Shown: in pieces, positions 32,079-41,416 of the stretch
How positions within the stretch are numbered: position 1 is the first letter of the stretch
Layout of the letters: each line of letters opens with the position of its first letter
Assembly: GCA_964637365.1 (NCBI GenBank)
Contig: CAZWWH010000007.1
Coordinates: forward strand, 16,581 to 80,580
Direction: 5' to 3'
DNA: 64,000 bases
From: Cryptoclostridium sp964637365
GTDB taxonomy: Bacteria; Bacillota; Dehalobacteriia; UBA7702
The notes under the pieces: model-generated
What the model saw: only the letters and a program-made list of their open reading frames with translations
What the model was told of the DNA's origin: nothing
The model's database searches: none
Translations under genes and position numbers: made by a program

Positions 32079-34338
32079 ATATCTGGTCGTGGTGGAATCT
32101 CCCACTAAGGCAAAAAGTATCAGTAAATTTTTGGGGAAAAACTATAAGGTTATGTCCTCTATGGGCCATATCCGCGATTTGCCCAAAAGCAAATTAGGCA
32201 TTGATGTGGAGGATAATTTTAAACCCCATTATATTACCATTCGTGGCAAAGGCGAGCTGCTGAAAGATTTGAAAAAAAACGCCAAAGATGCGGAAAAAAT
32301 ATTTTATGCCGCTGACCCCGACCGCGAAGGGGAGGCCATTGCCTGGCATCTGAAGCAGTATCTCGAAGGAAATAAAGACGGCGTCGATCCAAATGCAGAT
32401 GCCCTTTGTCGAATTGAGTTCAACGAAATTACCAAAGATGCCGTACAAAAAGCGGTAAAATCACCGCGGGCCATTGACATTAACCGTGTGCTGGCTCAAC
32501 AAAGCCGTCGGGAATTGGACCGCCTTGCCGGTTACAAGCTGAGTCCTCTCTTATGGAAAAAGGTGAGAAAAGGTCTCTCTGCCGGTCGTGTGCAGAGCGT
32601 GGCGGTGCGCCTTATTTGTGAGCGGCAAAAGGAAATTGACGAATTTATTCCTGTAGAATATTGGAGTTTAGACGGTGACTTTATTCATAATAAGGAGGAA
32701 TTCGTAGCAAAACTCTTAAAAATTAATGGGAAAAAAGCGGAAATCTCCAACGAAGAACAAATGAACGCGATTCTAAAGGATTTAGAAGGCGTTTCCTACC
32801 AGGTAACTTCCGCTCAGAAAAAGCAGCGGAAAAAATCACCCTCACCAGCTTTCACCACCAGCAGTATGCTTCAGGAGGCCAACCAAAAGTTGGGTTATAC
32901 CGCCAAACGCACCATGCAGCTGGCTCAACAGCTTTTTGAGGGCATTGCCATCGGCGGTACTACGGTAGGGATCATCACCTATATGCGTACTGATTCAGTT
33001 CGTATCGCTCCTGTCGCCCAAGAAGAAGCGTTGGAATTTATTACTGAAAATTACGGGAAGGATTATTGTCCGCCGAAACCGCGGGTTTTTGAAAAGAAGG
33101 GGCATGTGCAAAATGCCCATGAAGCCATTCGGCCTACTTCGGCCCAACGGACTCCCGCATCCATCAAGCAGTATTTGAGCCAACCTCAATACCGCCTTTA
33201 CAAATTGATCTGGGAACGCTTCATGGCCAGCCAAATGGCGGACGCCCAAGTGGAAAACACTGCATATGATATTCAGGCAGGGAACTATCTCTTCCGTGCC
33301 AACGGTACTGTAGTGACCTTTCCCGGCTACATGAAGCTATATAAAAACGATAAAAAGGACGACGCTCTCCCCGACATCAAGGAAGGGGAACCTGTGACCT
33401 TGAAAAAGCTCCGTCCGGAACAGCACTTTACCCAACCACCGGCGGCATATACCGAGGCGTCCCTGACCAAAACCCTGGAAAAACTGGGAATTGGACGTCC
33501 CAGCACCTATGTGACTATTATTGAAACGATCGTCACTCGCGGCTATGTTTCCCGTCGGGAAAAGACATTCCATCCTACAGAATTGGGAATCATCGTTAAC
33601 GACCTGCTGATGGAGTATTTTCCTGACATCCTCAATGTGGAATTCACCGCCCGGCTCGAAGATGAGCTGGATAAAGTGGAGGAAGGTACCGAGGAATGGC
33701 AGCATGTCCTTGAGAATTTTTATGGTCCCTTTTCCGAACGGTTGGCGAAAGCCGAAGAAGCCATTGGGGAAATTGAACTGAAAGATGAAGTTTCCGATGT
33801 GATTTGCGAAAACTGCGGACGAAACATGGTCTATAAAATTGGCCGTTATGGCAGATTTTTGGCTTGTCCCGGCTATCCCGAGTGCCGCAATGTGAAATCT
33901 GTGGACAAAGACGGCAATGTAGAGGAGAAAATCGTCGAGGAAAGCGATGTTGTTTGCGATAAATGCGGCAGCAGAATGGTGGTCAAAAAAGGCCGTTACG
34001 GTAAGTTTTTGGCCTGTCCCAATTATCCGGAATGCAAAAATATTAAGTCCATTGACCAGGAAATCGGTGTGAAATGTGAAAAGTGCGGCGGTGAACTGGT
34101 GAAAAAACGGGGGAAACGAGGAAAGGCCTTTTATGGCTGCCAGAATTATCCTGATTGCCAAACTGTTTATTGGAATTTGCCGGTAGAGGCGTTGTGTCCG
34201 GAATGCGGCCGCCATATGGTAGAGAAAACCAATAAGAATGGTGAAACCTCGGTGTATTGTGAAAATAAAGAATGCCCGTCTAACGAGAAAAAGGAAAATG
34301 CGGGCAAACGGGGGCGTAAGAAAGCAAGTGAAGAATAA
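32071..34338 (+). CDS. topA: DNA topoisomerase I (type IA)
   Basis: Relaxes negative supercoils. 755 residues: Toprim domain with VVVESPTKAKSISKFLG and AADPDREGEAIAWH, catalytic Tyr in GIITYMRTDS (about residue 309), and four C-terminal zinc-ribbon modules, each starting CxxC (CENCGRNM, CDKCGSRM, CEKCGGEL, CPECGRHM), ending in a basic tail. All active-site parts are present. Confidence 0.97.
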   Translation: MSKYLVVVESPTKAKSISKFLGKNYKVMSSMGHIRDLPKSKLGIDVEDNFKPHYITIRGKGELLKDLKKNAKDAEKIFYAADPDREGEAIAWHLKQYLEGNKDGVDPNADALCRIEFNEITKDAVQKAVKSPRAIDINRVLAQQSRRELDRLAGYKLSPLLWKKVRKGLSAGRVQSVAVRLICERQKEIDEFIPVEYWSLDGDFIHNKEEFVAKLLKINGKKAEISNEEQMNAILKDLEGVSYQVTSAQKKQRKKSPSPAFTTSSMLQEANQKLGYTAKRTMQLAQQLFEGIAIGGTTVGIITYMRTDSVRIAPVAQEEALEFITENYGKDYCPPKPRVFEKKGHVQNAHEAIRPTSAQRTPASIKQYLSQPQYRLYKLIWERFMASQMADAQVENTAYDIQAGNYLFRANGTVVTFPGYMKLYKNDKKDDALPDIKEGEPVTLKKLRPEQHFTQPPAAYTEASLTKTLEKLGIGRPSTYVTIIETIVTRGYVSRREKTFHPTELGIIVNDLLMEYFPDILNVEFTARLEDELDKVEEGTEEWQHVLENFYGPFSERLAKAEEAIGEIELKDEVSDVICENCGRNMVYKIGRYGRFLACPGYPECRNVKSVDKDGNVEEKIVEESDVVCDKCGSRMVVKKGRYGKFLACPNYPECKNIKSIDQEIGVKCEKCGGELVKKRGKRGKAFYGCQNYPDCQTVYWNLPVEALCPECGRHMVEKTNKNGETSVYCENKECPSNEKKENAGKRGRKKASEE

Positions 34339-35632
34339 AATTAAAGTCGTCGGTGGCGGACTCGCCGGAAGCGAGGCCGCTTGGCAAATTACAAAACGAG
34401 GATATGAAGTGGATCTCTATGAGATGCGCCCAGTGCAAATGACTCCCGCCCATAAAACGGAGCATTTGGCGGAGTTGGTATGCAGCAATTCCTTCCGTGC
34501 GGCGAATATTGAGAACGCAGTGGGACTTCTGAAAGAGGAAATGCGTCGTCTTGATTCCCTCATTATGCGGGCCGCCGACGCCACGGCAGTACCTGCCGGC
34601 GGGGCTTTGGCCGTGGATCGCAACGAATTCTCTGCTATGATCGAAAAAGAATTGCTGTCAACGGGAAAAGTTCATTTAATTCGTGAAGAAATCACGGAGA
34701 TTCCACAAGACGGAGTTACCATTATAGCCACAGGACCCCTTACTTCAGAAAAACTTTCAGAAGTACTGGCTGATATGGCGGGTCGTGAGGATCTCTATTT
34801 CTATGATGCAGTGGCTCCGATTTTAAGCGGGGATTCCATTAACATGGATGTAGCCTTTTTCGCCTCCCGCTATGACAAAGGCGAGGCCGCCTATATCAAC
34901 TGCCCCATGACTAAAGAAGAGTACGATGCTTTCTATAAAGCCATCATCAGCGCAGATGTCTTTGAACCCCATGGCTTTGAGAAAATCAAATTTTTTGAGG
35001 GGTGTATGCCCATGGAGGCCATTGCGGCCCGAGGCCGTGAAACCATGTGTCACGGTCCGTTAAAGCCTGTGGGGCTGGTAGATCCCCGTACGGGGAAAAT
35101 GCCCTACGCTGTAGTGCAGCTGAGAAAGGAAGACAACGAAGGTCAGCTATATAATATGGTAGGTTTCCAAACGCACCTTTTGCGTGGGGAACAGGAGCGG
35201 GTCTTTCGCATGATTCCCGGGTTGGAAAACGCCGAATTCCAAAGATATGGTATGATTCACCGCAATACTTATATTCATTCTCCCAAAATCCTGGCCCCCA
35301 CTTTAGAAGTGAAGGACCGGGAAGGCTTGTTCTTTGCGGGGCAGCTTACAGGGGTAGAAGGATATGTGGAATCGACCTCGAACGGTTTGTTGGCCGGTAT
35401 TAATGCGGTGCGGGCCATAGAGGGCCGTGAACGCGTGGTAATGCCGCCGGAAACGGCCATCGGCGCTTTGGCTCATTATGTGGCCAATGGCGGCAGCGGA
35501 CGTTTTGATCCCATGAACGTCACTTTCGGTCTGATGCCTCCTTTGGAACAGCGTATCCGCAAGAAAAAGGAACGCAACGCCGCCATCGCTCAGCGAGCGC
35601 TGGAGGTATTGGCAACCATTGATGTTGACTAA
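34328..35632 (+). CDS. trmFO: Methylenetetrahydrofolate--tRNA-(uracil-5-)-methyltransferase
   Basis: FAD enzyme making m5U54 in the tRNA T-loop from methylene-THF. 434 residues. Flavin-binding VVGGGLAGSEAAWQI at the N-terminus, then YEMRPVQMTPAHKTEHLAEL and CSNSFRA with the active cysteine. The start is a GTG at 34328 inside the end of topA; this gives the expected family N-terminus, and in-frame starts further upstream are inside topA. Confidence 0.93.
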   Translation: MKNKIKVVGGGLAGSEAAWQITKRGYEVDLYEMRPVQMTPAHKTEHLAELVCSNSFRAANIENAVGLLKEEMRRLDSLIMRAADATAVPAGGALAVDRNEFSAMIEKELLSTGKVHLIREEITEIPQDGVTIIATGPLTSEKLSEVLADMAGREDLYFYDAVAPILSGDSINMDVAFFASRYDKGEAAYINCPMTKEEYDAFYKAIISADVFEPHGFEKIKFFEGCMPMEAIAARGRETMCHGPLKPVGLVDPRTGKMPYAVVQLRKEDNEGQLYNMVGFQTHLLRGEQERVFRMIPGLENAEFQRYGMIHRNTYIHSPKILAPTLEVKDREGLFFAGQLTGVEGYVESTSNGLLAGINAVRAIEGRERVVMPPETAIGALAHYVANGGSGRFDPMNVTFGLMPPLEQRIRKKKERNAAIAQRALEVLATIDVD

Positions 35633-35646
35633 CTTTTGATTTCCTT

Positions 35647-36561
35647 ATGGAATGGACTGATTTGGACGACATGAATCTATTTGATACTTATATGCAATAT
35701 CTTGTAGGGGAAAAGGCCGCTTCTCCCAATACTTCCGCGGCCTATGGCCGTGATTTGGTGGATTATCTTGAGTTTTTGGAAGCAGAGCCGCCCTCTTATG
35801 AAGAAGCGCTGGCGGCGGATCATTTAACGGTCCGCCGTTACCTTATGGATTTGCAGAAACGGGGCTTTTCTAAAACCTCCATGGCGAGGAAAATGTCCTC
35901 TTTGCGGAGCTTTTACCGATTTCTTGTGCGGGAGGAATTGATTGAAGATAATCCCTTGACCTTGGTATCTTCTCCCAAGGAAAACAAAAAATTGCCGAAG
36001 TTTATCCATTATGAGGATTTGGAGGGAATTTTCCTGTTGCCGGATAACAGCCCCGCCGGACTGCGGGACTGCGCAATTTTGGAGGTTCTCTATGGCGGCG
36101 GGCTTCGTGTTTCGGAGCTTTGCGCTTTGACGCTGCCCCATTATTTAAAGAGCATTCATTCTCTCCGTGTAATGGGGAAGGGGCAGAAGGAACGCCTGAT
36201 TCCTCTGGGTAGCCGTGCCGTTGCCGCTTTGGACGGCTATTTACAGCGAGGGAGGCCTGCTTTGGTGAAGGATGAGGAAATAGAAAGCATTTTTCTGAAT
36301 CAGAGAAATGGCCACGGTTTAACCCGCCGTGCCATCCAGGATATCATCAACAAATATGTGGAGCGTATGGCTACCAACTTGAAAATCAGCCCCCATATGC
36401 TACGACACTCCTATGCCACGCATATGCTGGAAAACGGCGCGGATATTCGTATCATTCAGGAATTGCTGGGCCATTCCCGTTTGTCAACAACGCAGATTTA
36501 TACCCATATTACGAAATCCCATATGAAAGAAGTTTACAATCACGCGCATCCTCGTTCCTGA
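35647..36561 (+). CDS. xerC: Tyrosine recombinase XerC-type
   Basis: Resolves chromosome dimers at dif. 304 residues: an N-terminal SAM-like domain (15-95) and a catalytic domain with Arg in LYGGGLRVSELCAL, HMLRHSYATHML (His-x-x-Arg), LLGHSRLSTTQIYTHIT (His and nucleophile Tyr). All catalytic residues are present. Position between trmFO and hslV is the standard one. ATG at 35647 lacks a clear ribosome site; ATG at 35671 is an alternative. Confidence 0.93.
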   Translation: MEWTDLDDMNLFDTYMQYLVGEKAASPNTSAAYGRDLVDYLEFLEAEPPSYEEALAADHLTVRRYLMDLQKRGFSKTSMARKMSSLRSFYRFLVREELIEDNPLTLVSSPKENKKLPKFIHYEDLEGIFLLPDNSPAGLRDCAILEVLYGGGLRVSELCALTLPHYLKSIHSLRVMGKGQKERLIPLGSRAVAALDGYLQRGRPALVKDEEIESIFLNQRNGHGLTRRAIQDIINKYVERMATNLKISPHMLRHSYATHMLENGADIRIIQELLGHSRLSTTQIYTHITKSHMKEVYNHAHPRS

Positions 36562-36579
36562 GGATGGAAAGGAGTAAAA

Positions 36580-37116
36580 ATGTTTGAAGCAACCACAATC
36601 ATCGGTGTTCAAAAGGATGGCCATACAGCTTTAGCCGGTGATGGGCAGGTCACCATGGGAGAAGCCGTGATCATGAAAAATAATGCCAAAAAGGTGCGGC
36701 GTCTCTACGGCGGCAAAGTCTTGGCGGGATTCGCCGGCGCAGTGGCTGACGCCTTTACCCTTTTTGACAAATTCGAGGTCAAATTAGGGGAGTACAACGG
36801 CAATTTAATGCGGGCCGCGGTGGAATTGGTGAAAGAATGGCGCACTGATAAATATTTGCAGAAATTAGAAGCCATGCTTATTGTAGCTGATAAGACCAGT
36901 ATGCTGATTATCTCCGGCAGTGGGGAAATTATTGAGCCTGACGATGGCATCGTGGCCATCGGCAGCGGTGGAAATTACGCTCTGTCCGCAGCCAAAGCCC
37001 TGGTGGCTCACAGCGACCTTTCCGCCAAGGAAGTGGCAGGAGAGGCCATGAAAATCGCCGCCAGTATTTGTGTTTTTACCAATGACCATATTATTATTGA
37101 AGAAATTGAGGAGTAA
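36580..37116 (+). CDS. hslV: ATP-dependent protease HslV (ClpQ) peptidase subunit
   Basis: Proteasome-like peptidase chamber that works with HslU. 178 residues; a four-residue propeptide MFEA precedes the catalytic Thr (TTIIGVQKDG), as expected. GDGQVTMG and GGNYALSAAKAL are family segments. AAAGGAG precedes the ATG; hslU follows after 2 bases. Confidence 0.95.
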   Translation: MFEATTIIGVQKDGHTALAGDGQVTMGEAVIMKNNAKKVRRLYGGKVLAGFAGAVADAFTLFDKFEVKLGEYNGNLMRAAVELVKEWRTDKYLQKLEAMLIVADKTSMLIISGSGEIIEPDDGIVAIGSGGNYALSAAKALVAHSDLSAKEVAGEAMKIAASICVFTNDHIIIEEIEE

Positions 37117-37118
37117 AG

Positions 37119-38462
37119 ATGAAATCGGAATTAACGCCCAGTCAAATCGTTATGGAGCTGGATAAATATATCATCGGCCAGGCCAACGCCAAAAAGAGCG
37201 TGGCCATCGCTTTGAGAAACCGCTACCGCCGCAAAAATGTCGCCGACGACCTGCGGGAGGATATCATTCCCAAAAATATCATCATGATCGGTCCCACCGG
37301 CGTGGGAAAGACGGAAATTGCCCGCCGCCTGGCCAAATTGGTCAACGCGCCCTTTGTAAAGGTGGAAGCTACGAAATTTACAGAAGTAGGCTATGTGGGC
37401 CGGGATGTGGACTCTATCATCCGGGAGTTGGTGGAAAATTCCATTTCCATTATCCGTGAGGAACGTCTTTCCATCGTGAGGAAGCAGGCGGAAAAAAATG
37501 CGGAGGCCCACCTTGTCAATGTTCTGATGATGAAGGGCTACGGCAAAGACCAGGAAGAGGACGAAGAAGAAATGTTGACCCAAAATGAGCAGAACGCCCG
37601 CCGCAGAAAATATATTCGTCGCCTGTTGGCCAGCGGTGAATTGGATCGTGAAACCTTGGAAATTGAGGTAGAGGAAGCCCCCAACGCCGTGATGCTGGGC
37701 GGTATGGACGAAATGGGAATGAACCTCGGCGAGGTTTTAGGCAGCATGATGCCGACAAAAATGAAAAAACGTAAAGTTACTACCAAAGAGGCAATGCGCA
37801 TCTTTGTCCAGGAGGAAAGCCAAAAGCTCATCGATATGGAGGAGGTATCCGCCGAAGCCATTGACAAGGCGGAACAAATGGGCATTGTATTCCTGGATGA
37901 AATTGATAAAATCGCCGTTTCCGATTCCAAAAGCGGCATTGACGTCAGCCGTGGCGGCGTGCAGCGGGATATTCTGCCGCTGGTCGAAGGAGCCACTGTC
38001 AACACAAAGCATGGTCCCTGCAAGACCGACCATATTTTGTTTATCGCCGCCGGTGCTTTCCATGTGGCGAAACCCTCGGATCTGATGCCGGAGCTTCAAG
38101 GCCGTTTCCCCATTCGCGTGGAGTTGGACAGCTTGACTCGTGATGACTACCGTATGATTCTGCGAGAGCCGGAAAATTCTCTGTTAAAGCAGTATACAGA
38201 GTTATTAAAAGCAGACGGCGTTTATGTGACTTTTACCGACGATGGTATTGACGCCATGGCGGCTATCGCCGATGAAACCAATCATCAGGCCGAAAACATC
38301 GGCGCCCGTCGTCTTCATACCATTATGGAGAAGGTTCTGGAGGATCTGCTTTTCTCCGCTCCCGATTTGGCACGGGGGGAAGTCTCCATTGATGGACAAT
38401 ACGTCAACAGTCGCATGGAGGGGATTGTGAAAAACGAAGATCTTTCCAAATACATCTTATAA
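37119..38462 (+). CDS. hslU: ATP-dependent protease HslU (ClpY) ATPase subunit
   Basis: AAA+ unfoldase that feeds HslV. 447 residues: Walker A GPTGVGKTEIARRLAK, FTEVGYVGRDVDSIIREL (pore loop region GYVG), an acidic intermediate domain from about 110 to 240, Walker B GIVFLDEIDKIA, and the C-terminal tail ending SKYIL that docks into HslV. In Bacillus codY follows; here it is absent. Confidence 0.96.
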   Translation: MKSELTPSQIVMELDKYIIGQANAKKSVAIALRNRYRRKNVADDLREDIIPKNIIMIGPTGVGKTEIARRLAKLVNAPFVKVEATKFTEVGYVGRDVDSIIRELVENSISIIREERLSIVRKQAEKNAEAHLVNVLMMKGYGKDQEEDEEEMLTQNEQNARRRKYIRRLLASGELDRETLEIEVEEAPNAVMLGGMDEMGMNLGEVLGSMMPTKMKKRKVTTKEAMRIFVQEESQKLIDMEEVSAEAIDKAEQMGIVFLDEIDKIAVSDSKSGIDVSRGGVQRDILPLVEGATVNTKHGPCKTDHILFIAAGAFHVAKPSDLMPELQGRFPIRVELDSLTRDDYRMILREPENSLLKQYTELLKADGVYVTFTDDGIDAMAAIADETNHQAENIGARRLHTIMEKVLEDLLFSAPDLARGEVSIDGQYVNSRMEGIVKNEDLSKYIL

Positions 38463-38738
38463 TTTATGACGATTCGGCAGACCGCACCAAGGGCGCAGTC
38501 TGCCATCGTTAGAATTTGGAAAAAAGTTTGTAATTTTGCCAAAGTATTTTTTTATGGGAATGAAAAAGGATTCAGGCTTTTGTTGTCGAAATACATGAAC
38601 TGTCAAAATATTTGCAACTATGAGAAAAATCCACCGGATGAATCGTTATCTTGACAAATCCCTTGAGAAAGCCGGGCTCATGGTAATAATTTTTTGAAAA
38701 TAACCTCATATATCATGGATTTTTTAAGTAAAATTTAC

Positions 38739-38767
38739 TTGCAACTCCATTCACTTTGTGTTAGTAT
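38739..38767 (+). promoter_or_regulatory. Promoter of rpsB-tsf
   Basis: TTGCAA (38739-38744), 17-base spacer, TAGTAT (38762-38767). Confidence 0.65.
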
Positions 38768-38774
38768 ATATGAG

Positions 38775-38872
38775 AAAACGCACGAATTCGGATTTCACGT
38801 GCTTGTGGCGGAAATGCTGCACGGGACAGATGATGAATTCGGAGGTTCAAACAAAAGGAGGAAAACTAAATC
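38775..38872 (+). promoter_or_regulatory. Putative structured leader of rpsB
   Basis: GCACG at about 38780 pairs with CGTGC at about 38798 to form a hairpin. GAATTCGG occurs in its loop and again at about 38832, just before the ribosome site; the two GAATTC palindromes can pair with each other. This resembles an S2-type autoregulatory leader but class membership is unproven. Confidence 0.35.
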
Positions 38873-39613
38873 ATGGCAGTAATTTCTATGAAACAGCTCT
38901 TGGAAGCCGGTGTTCATTTCGGGCATCAGACCCGTCGTTGGAACCCTAAAATGGCTCCCTACATCTTCACTGAACGCAACGGTATCTACATTATTGACTT
39001 GCAGAAAACCGTTAAGAAAATTGATGAAGCTTATAATTTCATCAAAGACACCGTTGCCGAAGGGAAATCGATTCTTTTCGTCGGTACGAAAAAACAGGCT
39101 CAGGATGCCATCAAGGACGAAGCTGTTCGTTGCGGTATGTATTACGTCAATCAGAGATGGTTGGGCGGTCTTATGACCAACAACAAAACCATCCAGACTA
39201 GAATCGACTTCATCCGTAATTACGAAAAAATGGAAGAAGAAGGTACCCTGGCTCTCCTGCCTAAAAAAGAAGTTGCTCAGCTTCAGGGCCAAAAAGAAAA
39301 ATTGGAAAAATTCTTGGGCGGTATCAAAGATATGAAGGATCTCCCTGGCGCTTTGTTTGTTGTTGATCCCAAAAAAGAAAGAATCGCCATCGCTGAAGCA
39401 AGAAAACTCAACATCCCCATCGTGGCTATCGTTGATACCAACTGCGATCCCGAAGAAGTTGACTATGTAATTCCCGGCAATGATGATGCTATCCGTGCCG
39501 TAAAACTTCTCGTATCCAGAATGGCTGACGCTGTCATTGAAGGAAACCAGGGAATGTCCATGGCTGAAGAAGAAGTTGCCGAAGATGCAATGGAAGAAGA
39601 AGCCGCTGAGTAA
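38873..39613 (+). CDS. rpsB: 30S ribosomal protein uS2
   Basis: 246 residues. Begins MAVISMKQLLEAGVHFGHQT and includes RRWNPKMAPYIFTERNGIYI and QRWLGGLMTNNKTI, diagnostic for S2; an acidic tail follows. AAAGGAGG precedes the ATG. tsf follows, the usual arrangement. Confidence 0.97.
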   Translation: MAVISMKQLLEAGVHFGHQTRRWNPKMAPYIFTERNGIYIIDLQKTVKKIDEAYNFIKDTVAEGKSILFVGTKKQAQDAIKDEAVRCGMYYVNQRWLGGLMTNNKTIQTRIDFIRNYEKMEEEGTLALLPKKEVAQLQGQKEKLEKFLGGIKDMKDLPGALFVVDPKKERIAIAEARKLNIPIVAIVDTNCDPEEVDYVIPGNDDAIRAVKLLVSRMADAVIEGNQGMSMAEEEVAEDAMEEEAAE

Positions 39614-39624
39614 TTTGGATTTAT

Positions 39625-39690
39625 AAGGCAGGGAAGTAGAATATCAGCCTTTTGGGGCAGGTTGTCCTACCCCTGCTTTTTCTTTGAATA
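39625..39690 (+). terminator. Terminator-like hairpin between rpsB and tsf
   Basis: GGGGCAGG (39654-39661) pairs with CCTACCCC (39666-39673) with one mismatch, followed by TGCTTTTTCTTT. An upstream GGCAGGG (39627-39633) can compete for CCCCTGC. Probably partial, lowering tsf relative to rpsB. Confidence 0.55.
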
Positions 39691-39712
39691 TATTAGGAGG
39701 AATCGAATTAAA

Positions 39713-40639
39713 ATGGTAACAGCTCAAATGGTAAAAGAGCTCCGCGAAAGAACCGGAGCCGGTATGATGGATTGCAAAAAAGCACTGAATGAAACCGAAG
39801 GCGATATGGAAAAAGCCATTGACTTTTTGAGAGAAAAAGGCTTGGCCAAAGCTACCAAAAAATCCGGACGTATCGCTGCCGAAGGTATCATTGAAAGCTA
39901 TGTTTCCGAAGATCAAAAAGCCGGCGTTCTCGTGGAAATCAACTGCGAAACCGACTTTGTGGCGAAAAATGAAGATTTCAAAGCCTTTGCTGCCGATGTG
40001 GCCAAACAAGCCATCAGCACCGAAGCCGCAGACATTGAAGCCTTCATGGCCGAAGCTTGGCAGGGTGAAGCCGGCAAAACGGTAAAAGATATTCAGACTG
40101 AGAAAATCGCTGTGATTGGCGAAAATATCAACGTCAGAAGATTTGAAAAAGTTGACGCTTCCGAAGGTTGCGTTGCCTGTTATATTCATGGCGGCGGTAA
40201 AATCGGCGTTATGATTCAGGCCAAAACCGACATTGTTAATGACGAAGTAAAAGCCTGTTTGAGAAACGTTGCGATGCAGGTTGCCGCTATGGATCCCAAA
40301 TATGTCTCCCGTGATGAAGTTCCCGCCGACTATTTGGAACATGAGAAAGAAATTTTGATGGCTCAGGCCAAAGAAGAAAACCCCAATAAACCCGAAAATA
40401 TCATTGAAAAAATGATTACCGGTCGTTTGAATAAAGAATTGAAAGAAATCTGCCTTTTGGATCAGGCTTATGTTCAGGATGGCGATATCACCGTTGCCCA
40501 GTATCTTGAAAAAGTTGGCAAAGAAGTCGGCGCAACCATCACTGTTCAGAAGAGCGTACGTTTCAAAACCGGTGAAGGTCTTGAAAAGAAAGTAGACGAT
40601 TTTGCCGGCGAAGTTGCCAATATGTTCAAAAAAGACTGA
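39713..40639 (+). CDS. tsf: Elongation factor Ts
   Basis: Nucleotide exchange factor for EF-Tu. 308 residues: MVTAQMVKELRERTGAGMMD then CKKALNE at the N-terminus and EINCETDFVAKNEDFKAFA, both diagnostic. The ATG at 39713 follows AGGAGG; the frame is open to 39662 but that would lie in the hairpin. Confidence 0.96.
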   Translation: MVTAQMVKELRERTGAGMMDCKKALNETEGDMEKAIDFLREKGLAKATKKSGRIAAEGIIESYVSEDQKAGVLVEINCETDFVAKNEDFKAFAADVAKQAISTEAADIEAFMAEAWQGEAGKTVKDIQTEKIAVIGENINVRRFEKVDASEGCVACYIHGGGKIGVMIQAKTDIVNDEVKACLRNVAMQVAAMDPKYVSRDEVPADYLEHEKEILMAQAKEENPNKPENIIEKMITGRLNKELKEICLLDQAYVQDGDITVAQYLEKVGKEVGATITVQKSVRFKTGEGLEKKVDDFAGEVANMFKKD

Positions 40640-40684
40640 CGAGACGGAAATTCCGTATAAGTATAAAGAAGCTGGTGATACGTC

Positions 40685-41416
40685 ATGTGGGCAGAACCGA
40701 TTTATAAAAGAGTGGTATTAAAGCTAAGTGGTGAGGCCCTTGCGGGAGAGCAAGGCTATGGCATTGAACAAGATATGCTGAATTATGTCGCTGGCGAAGT
40801 ACAAGAGCTTCGTGATCTTGGTGTTGATGTTTTGATCGTCGTTGGCGGCGGCAACATCTGGCGCGGCATCGCAGGCTCTAAAAAAGGCATGGATCGTGCA
40901 ACAGCAGACTATATGGGGATGCTGGCAACGGTTATGAACAGTTTGGCGCTGCAAAATGCTTTGGAGCATATTGGTATTGATACCCGTGTGCAGTCTGCCA
41001 TTGAGATGCGGCAGATTGCGGAGCCTTATATCCGTCGCAAAGCCATTCGGCATCTGGAAAAGGGACGTGTGGTAATTTTTGCGGCAGGTACAGGGAATCC
41101 CTATTTTTCTACGGATACGACAGCCGCTTTGCGCGCCGCAGAATTAGAGGCTGATGCCATTCTCATGGCGAAAAAGGTTGACGGTGTTTATTCCGCTGAT
41201 CCCAAAGTTGACCCCAATGCTAAAAAATTTGACACATTAGAATTCATGGAGATTATTGAAAAGGAATTAGGGGTCATGGACTCCACGGCGGCCTCTCTTT
41301 GTAAAGACAATAAGATTCCTATTCTTTTGTTCAATATTAATACCAAAGGTAATATTCGCCGGGCCATTCTCGGTGAAAATGTTGGTACAGTTGTCGGAGG
41401 TGTAACTCATGATTAA
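40685..41416 (+). CDS. pyrH: UMP kinase
   Basis: Phosphorylates UMP to UDP; hexameric amino-acid-kinase fold. 243 residues: YKRVVLKLSGEALAG, VVGGGNIWRGIAGSKKGMDR and GNPYFSTDTTAALRAAEL. The last 8 bases overlap frr. Confidence 0.96.
   Translation: MWAEPIYKRVVLKLSGEALAGEQGYGIEQDMLNYVAGEVQELRDLGVDVLIVVGGGNIWRGIAGSKKGMDRATADYMGMLATVMNSLALQNALEHIGIDTRVQSAIEMRQIAEPYIRRKAIRHLEKGRVVIFAAGTGNPYFSTDTTAALRAAELEADAILMAKKVDGVYSADPKVDPNAKKFDTLEFMEIIEKELGVMDSTAASLCKDNKIPILLFNINTKGNIRRAILGENVGTVVGGVTHD

Larger units (their letters stand above)
38463..38872. other. Non-coding region between hslU and rpsB
   Basis: About 410 bases without a credible gene where codY sits in related genomes. It contains a strong hairpin (ACGAT-GGCAGAC at 38469-38482 pairs with GTCTGCC-ATCGT at 38498-38509) without a T-run, the rpsB promoter and the rpsB leader. 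A TTGACA at 38651-38656 has no -10 at normal distance. Confidence 0.8.

Noticed and set aside
33337..34215. Open frame of 292 codons on the minus strand inside topA
   Set aside because: It mirrors the topA zinc-ribbon region; low-complexity Phe/His-rich protein with no motif.
38466..38654. Short open frame after hslU
   Set aside because: Lies over the strong hairpin, no ribosome site, no similarity to CodY or any family.
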